Below are positions 12,963 through 16,696 of a stretch of 16,696 nt of DNA, one piece after another. Numbering within the stretch: position 1 is the stretch's first letter; each line of letters opens with the position of its first letter. Source of the DNA: JAICYJ01 sp963766445 (GTDB lineage Bacteria > Actinomycetota > Thermoleophilia > Gaiellales > JAICJC01); assembly GCA_963766445.1 (NCBI GenBank), contig CAVXZW010000026.1, positions 1 through 16,696 of the forward strand, read 5' to 3'. Below the pieces are notes generated by a model. The model was not told where the DNA came from, ran no database searches, and saw nothing but the letters and a program-made list of their open reading frames with translations. Made by a program: the position numbers and the translations under genes.

Positions 12963-14030
12963 TCAGCCGCCGCCGTAGATCGAGATCGGCAGATCCAGCA
13001 GGCGGTCGCTGTCCGAGTCGGGAAGCAGCGCCGTCTCTCGCTCCGCCTCAGCCACCAGCGGCACCGCCTCCGGGCAGGCGTCCAGCAACACCGCCTCCGC
13101 CAGCTCCACCGACGGCGCCTGCGTCATCTGCACGCGCAGCTCCTTGGCCCCCTCCAGCCCGCGCAGGTACCAGCCGTAGAACTTGCGCAGGAAGCCGACC
13201 GACCGCTCCTCGCCCATCTCGCGCACCACCTCGCGCATGAACCGCACCAGCTCGGCAACCACCTCGGCCCGGTCGGGCGCCTGCGCGGATCCCTCGGACA
13301 GCTCGCGCAGCGTCCACGGCCGCCCCTGCGCTCCGCGACCCACCATCACCGCCGCGGCGCCGGTCTCGTCCAGCACCCGCTCGGCGCCGGCGTGGTCGCC
13401 GATGTCGCCGGAGGCGATCACCGGCACGGACACCCGCCGCACCAGCTCCGCCGTCAGCGTGTGGTCGGCGGTGCCCGTGTACATCTGCTGCGCGCTGCGC
13501 GGGTGCAGCGTCAACGAGGCCACGCCCAGCGCCTCCAGCTTCGGCCCCAGCTCGAGCGCGGCCAGCGAGCCGTTGCGCACCCCGCGGCGCATCTTCACCG
13601 ATACCGGCACGTCCACCGCGTCCACCACGGCGCCGGCCAGCGCGCAGGCCAGGTCGTGATCCTCGAGCGAGCTTGCGCCGGCGCCGGTCTTGGTCACCTT
13701 CCGCACCGGGCAGCCGAAGTTGATGTCGACGATGTCGGCGCCGGCGGCCACGACCATCTGCGCCGCCTCCGCCATCCGCTCCGGCTCGGATCCGAAGATC
13801 TGCACGGCCAGCGGGTGCTCGTCGCGCGCGATCCGCAGGTAGCCGAGCGTGCGCTCGTTCCCGTACGAGAGCCCGCACGACGACACCATCTCGCTGCACA
13901 CCAGCCCCGCGCCGAAGCGCCGCCCCTGGCGGCGGAAGGCCTGCACCGACACTCCGGCCATCGGTGCCAGCACGATTCGCGACGGGATCTCGACGTCGCC
14001 GATATACCACGGGGAGGAGAGCTGGGCCAT
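12963..14030 (-). CDS. dusB: tRNA-dihydrouridine synthase B
   Basis: 355 aa. Dus enzymes reduce uridine to dihydrouridine in tRNA with FMN and NADPH. The TIM-barrel FMN signatures are present: V20-LAPMAGVS, C45-SEMVSS, Q77-IFGSEPERMAEAA, the catalytic-loop cysteine C107 in D102-INFGCPVRKVTKTGAG, VKMRRGVRNG, LTLHPRSAQQMYTGTADH, and the phosphate-binding VIASGDIGD and AAAVMVGRGAQGRPW. The C-terminal helical tRNA-recognition domain follows. The start MAQLSSPWYIGDVEIPSR matches the family; the frame stays open upstream but without similarity. A TACCCT box lies 7 nt upstream of the ATG. It is divergent from greA. Confidence 0.94.
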   Translation of the reverse strand: MAQLSSPWYIGDVEIPSRIVLAPMAGVSVQAFRRQGRRFGAGLVCSEMVSSCGLSYGNERTLGYLRIARDEHPLAVQIFGSEPERMAEAAQMVVAAGADIVDINFGCPVRKVTKTGAGASSLEDHDLACALAGAVVDAVDVPVSVKMRRGVRNGSLAALELGPKLEALGVASLTLHPRSAQQMYTGTADHTLTAELVRRVSVPVIASGDIGDHAGAERVLDETGAAAVMVGRGAQGRPWTLRELSEGSAQAPDRAEVVAELVRFMREVVREMGEERSVGFLRKFYGWYLRGLEGAKELRVQMTQAPSVELAEAVLLDACPEAVPLVAEAERETALLPDSDSDRLLDLPISIYGGG

Positions 14031-14037
14031 GGCGCGA

Positions 14038-14043
14038 AGGGTA
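14038..14043 (-). promoter_or_regulatory. -10-like box of dusB
   Basis: TACCCT on the reverse strand, 7 nt before the ATG at 14030, with no Shine-Dalgarno sequence: the leaderless geometry again. It is a poorer match than the TAGACT boxes. Confidence 0.35.
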
Positions 14044-14078
14044 CTGGACGCCAGCTTGTGGCTGATGTAGCGACCGGT

Positions 14079-14108
14079 TTGACGGTTTTGCGATGACGCG
14101 GGTAGAAT
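14079..14108 (+). promoter_or_regulatory. Sigma70-type promoter of greA
   Basis: TTGACG (14079-14084), 18-bp spacer, TAGAAT (14103-14108): the best consensus promoter in the window. The expected start near 14115 leaves a leader of about 120 nt before the greA GTG at 14236. Confidence 0.75.
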
Positions 14109-14113
14109 CCGTC

Positions 14114-14166
14114 GTTCCGCGGCGTCGGCCGGAACCTTAAACTGCTGCAGTTCAGCCGGTTTCGGT
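14114..14166 (+). promoter_or_regulatory. Structured greA leader with mutually exclusive stems
   Basis: GTTCCG (14114-14119) can pair with CGGAAC (14130-14135). The same bases can instead pair, as CCGGAACC (14129-14136), with GGTTTCGG (14158-14165, one G-U pair), enclosing an inner hairpin AACTG/CAGTT (14140-14144 and 14148-14152). The two outer stems cannot coexist. No known riboswitch class is recognised. A 7-codon open frame (ATG 14188 to TAG 14211) without a ribosome binding site lies downstream in the leader. Confidence 0.35.
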
Positions 14167-14235
14167 GGGCGCCGCTCGTTTCGTACCATGGCTCCTGGCA
14201 ACGGGCCGTAGACCCAAGAGAGCAAGGGATATTCC

Positions 14236-14712
14236 GTGGAGAAGGACGTCATCCTCACCCAGACCGGCTACGAGAAGCTGAAGGCCACCATTTCGGAGCT
14301 CGAGACCGTCAAGCGTCGCGAGGTGGCCGAGCGGATCAAGGCCGCCCGCGAGTTCGGCGACATCTCGGAGAACTCGGAGTACGACGACGCCAAGAACGAG
14401 CAGGCGCTCCTGGAAACCCGCATCCTGCGCCTCAAGGAGCAGCTGCGCGGCGCCCGTGTGATCGACACCAGCGACATCCCCAAGGACGTCGTCTCGATCG
14501 GCTCGAAGGTCAAGGTCAAGTACGTCGACGACGGCGAGACCGACGAGTACGAGATCGTCGGCTCGGCCGAGGCCGACCCCGCCAACAACCGGCTGTCGAA
14601 CGAGTCGCCGGTTGGCCAGGCCGTGCTCGGCCACAAGAAGGGCGAGGTCGTCGAGGTGGCCGCGCCCAGCGGATCGATCAAGCTGCAGATCGTGAGCATC
14701 AAGGCCGCGTAG
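14236..14712 (+). CDS. greA: Transcription elongation factor GreA
   Basis: 158 aa, the usual size. GreA enters the RNA polymerase secondary channel and stimulates cleavage of backtracked RNA. The N-terminal antiparallel coiled coil (about 8-75) carries the tip motif G41-D42-I-S-E45-NSEYDDAK with the acidic pair D42 and E45; the C-terminal FKBP-like domain contains SIGSKVKVKYVDDG and NESPVGQAVLGHKKGEVVEV. The GTG start has AAGGGA (14224-14229) 6 nt upstream. It follows a 120-nt leader behind a strong promoter and is 49 bp upstream of lysS. Confidence 0.96.
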   Translation: MEKDVILTQTGYEKLKATISELETVKRREVAERIKAAREFGDISENSEYDDAKNEQALLETRILRLKEQLRGARVIDTSDIPKDVVSIGSKVKVKYVDDGETDEYEIVGSAEADPANNRLSNESPVGQAVLGHKKGEVVEVAAPSGSIKLQIVSIKAA

Positions 14713-14745
14713 CGGCTCCAGCGCTCCCGCCCGATCCGCCCGACG

Positions 14746-14751
14746 TAGACT
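14746..14751 (+). promoter_or_regulatory. -10-like box before lysS
   Basis: TAGACT, the same hexamer as before three other genes, 10 nt before the ATG at 14762. No ribosome binding site separates them. It would give a leader of only a few nt. No good -35, so lysS may also be read through from greA. Confidence 0.45.
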
Positions 14752-14761
14752 GCGCGTCGCG

Positions 14762-16234
14762 ATGAGCGAGCCGGGCGACACCGAGCAGCAGATCCGCCAG
14801 GACCGCCTGGCCAAGCTGGCAGCGGCGCGCTCGCGCGGGGTCGATCCGTACCCGACCGGCTTCCCGCACCGGGTGCCGGTCGCGGTGCTGCGGGAGCGGT
14901 TCGGCGAGCTCGAGCCGGGCACCGACAGCGGGCAGCGGCTGCGCGTGGCCGGACGCGTGATGGCCCGCCGCGGGCACGGCAAGGCCCAGTTCCTCGACCT
15001 GGTCGACACCAGCGGGCGCATCCAGCTGCACGCCACGGCCGATGCCACGCCCGGGTACGAGGAGTTCGGCGACCTCGACCTGGGCGACCTGATCGGCGTC
15101 GAGGGCGAGCTGTTCCAGAGCCGCCGCGGTGAGCTGTCGGTGCGGGTCGAGTCGTGGCAGCTGCTGGCCAAGTGTCTGCGGCCGCTGCCCGAGAAGTGGC
15201 ACGGCCTGACCGACGTCGAGCAGCGCTACCGCCACCGCTACGTCGACCTGATCACCAACGAGCAGTCGCGCGTCGACGCGATCGCGCGATCGCGCGCCGT
15301 CACCGCGATGCGGGCCGCGCTGGACGAGGAGGGCTTCGTCGAGGTGGAGACGCCGGTGCTGCAGCCGCTCTACGGCGGCGGCGCGGCCAAGCCGTTCACC
15401 ACCCACAGCAACGAGCTCGAGCGCGACCTGTACCTGCGGATCGCCGACGAGCTGTACCTGAAGCGGCTGATCGTGGGCGGCCTCGACCGCGTCTACGAGC
15501 TCAGCAAGGACTTCCGCAACGAGAGCATCAGCTTCAAGCACAGCCCCGAGTTCACGATGCTCGAGTGGTACCAGGCCTATGCCGACTACCGCGACGGCAT
15601 GGAGCTGGTCGAGAAGGTGGTGTCGCGGGCCGGCGCGGCCGCCGGCAGCACGCTCGACCTGGCGCCGCCGTGGCCGCGGCGGTCGCTGCGCGAGGCGATC
15701 ATCGAGGCGGCCGGCATCGACCCGCTGGCCGACCGCGACCGCGACCGGCTGGTCTCGTTCATGCAGGAGCAGGGCATGGACACCTCCGGCGACCACACCT
15801 GGGCGCAGGCGGTCGACCACCTGCTGTCGCACTTCGTCGAGTCGCGCGTGACGACGCCGCTGTTCATCACCGACTACCCGGTCGAGCTGTCGCCGTTCTC
15901 GAAGCGCTCGCCGGATGACGATGCGATCGTGGAGCGGTTCGAGGCCTTCTGCGGCGGCATGGAGATCGCCAACGCCTACAGCGAGCTGAACGATCCGCTG
16001 GAGCAGCGCGAGCGCTTCGAGCAGCAGCGCCGCGCGGCCGCGGCCGGCGACGAGGAGACCACGCCGATGGACGAGGACTTCCTGCTGGCGCTGGAGTACG
16101 GGATGCCGCCCACCTGCGGGGTCGGCATCGGCATCGACCGGCTGATGATGGTGCTGCTGGACAAGCGCAACATCCGCGAGGTGATCCTGTTCCCGGCGCT
16201 GCGCGTGCTGGAGCCGGGCGATGGCGGCGCCTGA
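14762..16234 (+). CDS. lysS: Lysyl-tRNA synthetase, class II
   Basis: 490 aa, typical of bacterial LysRS. It charges tRNA-Lys with lysine. The N-terminal OB-fold anticodon-binding domain (about 55-150) includes LRVAGRVMARRGHGKAQFLDL; the catalytic domain has motif 1 around EEGFVEVETPVLQPLYGG, motif 2 with F251-R-N-E254 (DFRNESISFKHSPEFTMLEW), and motif 3 G455-I-G-I-D459-R460-LMMVLLDKRNIREVILFP. All class II catalytic signatures are intact. The ATG at 14762 begins MSEPGDTEQQIRQDRLAKL, normal for the family; TAGACT lies 10 nt upstream and there is no ribosome binding site. The 3' neighbour is a tiny membrane protein rather than the lsr2/clpC genes seen near lysS in mycobacteria. Confidence 0.96.
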   Translation: MSEPGDTEQQIRQDRLAKLAAARSRGVDPYPTGFPHRVPVAVLRERFGELEPGTDSGQRLRVAGRVMARRGHGKAQFLDLVDTSGRIQLHATADATPGYEEFGDLDLGDLIGVEGELFQSRRGELSVRVESWQLLAKCLRPLPEKWHGLTDVEQRYRHRYVDLITNEQSRVDAIARSRAVTAMRAALDEEGFVEVETPVLQPLYGGGAAKPFTTHSNELERDLYLRIADELYLKRLIVGGLDRVYELSKDFRNESISFKHSPEFTMLEWYQAYADYRDGMELVEKVVSRAGAAAGSTLDLAPPWPRRSLREAIIEAAGIDPLADRDRDRLVSFMQEQGMDTSGDHTWAQAVDHLLSHFVESRVTTPLFITDYPVELSPFSKRSPDDDAIVERFEAFCGGMEIANAYSELNDPLEQRERFEQQRRAAAAGDEETTPMDEDFLLALEYGMPPTCGVGIGIDRLMMVLLDKRNIREVILFPALRVLEPGDGGA

Positions 16235-16269
16235 AGAGCTGCCGCGCGTCACTGTCAGGTAACGGATCG

Positions 16270-16291
16270 GGCCCGGGTTGCGGCGCGGGCC
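16270..16291. terminator. GC hairpin after lysS, possible terminator
   Basis: GGCCCG (16270-16275) pairs with CGGGCC (16286-16291) across a 10-nt loop, 35 bp after the lysS stop and directly before the TACGAT box of the next gene. There is no T-run. Confidence 0.3.
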
Positions 16292-16297
16292 TACGAT
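16292..16297 (+). promoter_or_regulatory. -10 box of the 46-aa gene (leaderless type)
   Basis: TACGAT ends 6 nt before the ATG at 16304, identical in sequence and spacing to the box before the CPBP-folP gene at 2173. Confidence 0.45.
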
Positions 16298-16303
16298 CGC
16301 CCC

Positions 16304-16444
16304 ATGATCTACGAAGACGAGCCGGCCACCGCCCGCGACCGCCTGCCGGCGGTGCTGGGGCTGGCGCTGGCCGGCGTCTCGGTCGCGGCCCTGGTTGTCG
16401 CCGGCATCGCCGCTGCTGCGGGTGCCGATCCGGCAGGCGGCTGA
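16304..16444 (+). CDS. Small single-helix membrane protein, 46 aa
   Basis: The ATG at 16304 opens a 46-residue frame ending at TGA 16442-16444. An acidic N-terminus (MIYEDEPATARDR) is followed by one clear hydrophobic helix (about residues 14-40: LPAVLGLALAGVSVAALVVA and onward) and a short GADPAGG tail. The charge pattern suggests a single-pass membrane protein with the C-terminus either side. I know no family for it. Support for a real gene is the TACGAT box exactly 6 nt before the ATG, the coherent amphipathic layout, and two hairpins right after the stop. Absence of a ribosome binding site agrees with leaderless translation. Confidence 0.55.
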   Translation: MIYEDEPATARDRLPAVLGLALAGVSVAALVVAGIAAAAGADPAGG

Positions 16445-16446
16445 GA

Positions 16447-16494
16447 GGGATCCGCACGGGTGATCCCGAACCCTGGGACGGGTGATTTCCAGGG
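16447..16494. terminator. Two tandem hairpins after the 46-aa gene
   Basis: GGGATC/GATCCC (16447-16452 and 16462-16467, 9-nt loop) and CCCTGG/CCAGGG (16471-16476 and 16489-16494, 12-nt loop) start 3 nt after the stop codon. Both contain the direct repeat ACGGGTGAT (16456-16464 and 16478-16486; 22 bp apart). They may end transcription of the small gene, or the direct repeats may be an operator for the promoter at 16584. No T-run follows. Confidence 0.4.
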
Positions 16495-16583
16495 CCTCCA
16501 AACTCCCCCTCAAGCGCTCGCGCCGAAACGCCGAATACACGGCCACGAACTCCGGCTCGCGCGAGGGAGCCCGGAGGGGCCGG

Positions 16584-16592
16584 TGATATACT
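16584..16592 (+). promoter_or_regulatory. Extended -10 promoter pointing out of the window
   Basis: TG-A-TATACT is a near-consensus extended -10 element; no -35 is seen, as usual for this class. The expected start is about 16599. Its gene lies mostly or wholly past the right edge. A possible second promoter (TTGACG at 16647-16652, TAAGGT at 16672-16677) has a 19-bp spacer. Confidence 0.5.
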
Positions 16593-16678
16593 CAGCTGGT
16601 CTCACGCTCCGTCCGGACCGTCATTCGAACGCCGAGCGCAGGCGATTTGACGGGCCGCACAACTGCATCTGTAAGGTC

Positions 16679-16696
16679 ATGATTCACCACCACCAA
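16679..16696 (+). CDS. Possible start of a gene cut by the window edge
   Basis: An ATG at 16679 with AAGG (16673-16676) only 2 nt upstream opens a frame reading MIHHHQ to the edge. It is too short to identify, and the true start may be further on. Confidence 0.2.

Noticed and set aside
14031..14258. 76-residue N-terminal extension of dusB
   Set aside because: It crosses the greA promoter and leader, has no family similarity, and DusB proteins begin near the ATG at 14030.
14699..16546. 615-aa reverse frame opposite lysS
   Set aside because: Low-complexity Val/Ala/Arg/His shadow; lysS has all class II motifs on the plus strand.

Overview
The window is a GC-rich (roughly two-thirds G+C) bacterial chromosome segment that most resembles a deep-branching actinobacterium, possibly Thermoleophilia/Solirubrobacterales-like. 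The grounds are a DUF2469-family protein (a family I know from Actinomycetota), a type III pantothenate kinase, class II lysyl-tRNA synthetase, an actinobacterial-style SHOCT/DUF6325 pair, and many genes whose start codon lies 6-10 nt after a TANNNT -10 box, as expected for leaderless mRNAs. The lineage is inferred from protein features and gene order, not from a search.

Layout. At 1-122 is the tail of an upstream gene, perhaps ftsH by analogy with ftsH-fol gene order. A secreted phosphodiester-glycosidase-like protein (194-1477, +) meets a SAM methyltransferase (1478-2134, -) stop to stop. From 2185 begins a folate block: an unusual single reading frame joins a CPBP intramembrane protease to dihydropteroate synthase (folP), followed by folB with a 4-bp overlap. 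folK lies 1.65 kb further on. The interval between folB and folK (4167-5812) holds a possible 52-aa reverse-strand gene, a decayed second copy of the folB 3' end, three near-palindromes at exact 31-bp spacing, a good promoter, an orphan LuxR-type response regulator and a small three-helix membrane protein on the reverse strand.

From 5813 to 8776 a compact plus-strand run encodes folK, an isoprenylcysteine-methyltransferase-like membrane protein, a GST-fold protein, DUF2469 and coaX. An MMPL/RND transporter of 1009 aa follows (8870-11899); a 260-residue coiled-coil hairpin with a central proline turn is inserted in its second extracytoplasmic loop. Then come a SHOCT protein and a DUF6325 protein whose frame has no stop before it runs antisense into dusB. 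dusB (-) and greA (+) are divergent; greA has a strong sigma70-type promoter and a 120-nt leader with competing hairpins. lysS follows, then a 46-aa single-helix membrane protein, tandem hairpins and an extended -10 promoter pointing out of the window.

Functionally, FolP, FolB and FolK carry out consecutive or neighbouring steps of dihydropteroate synthesis; CoaX starts coenzyme A synthesis; DusB, GreA and LysS serve tRNA modification, transcription and translation. The points most worth following up are the CPBP-FolP fusion, the 31-bp-phased palindrome array with its orphan regulator, the folB-end duplication around the inserted interval, and the MMPL coiled-coil hairpin. No tRNA, rRNA, CRISPR array or insertion sequence was seen.
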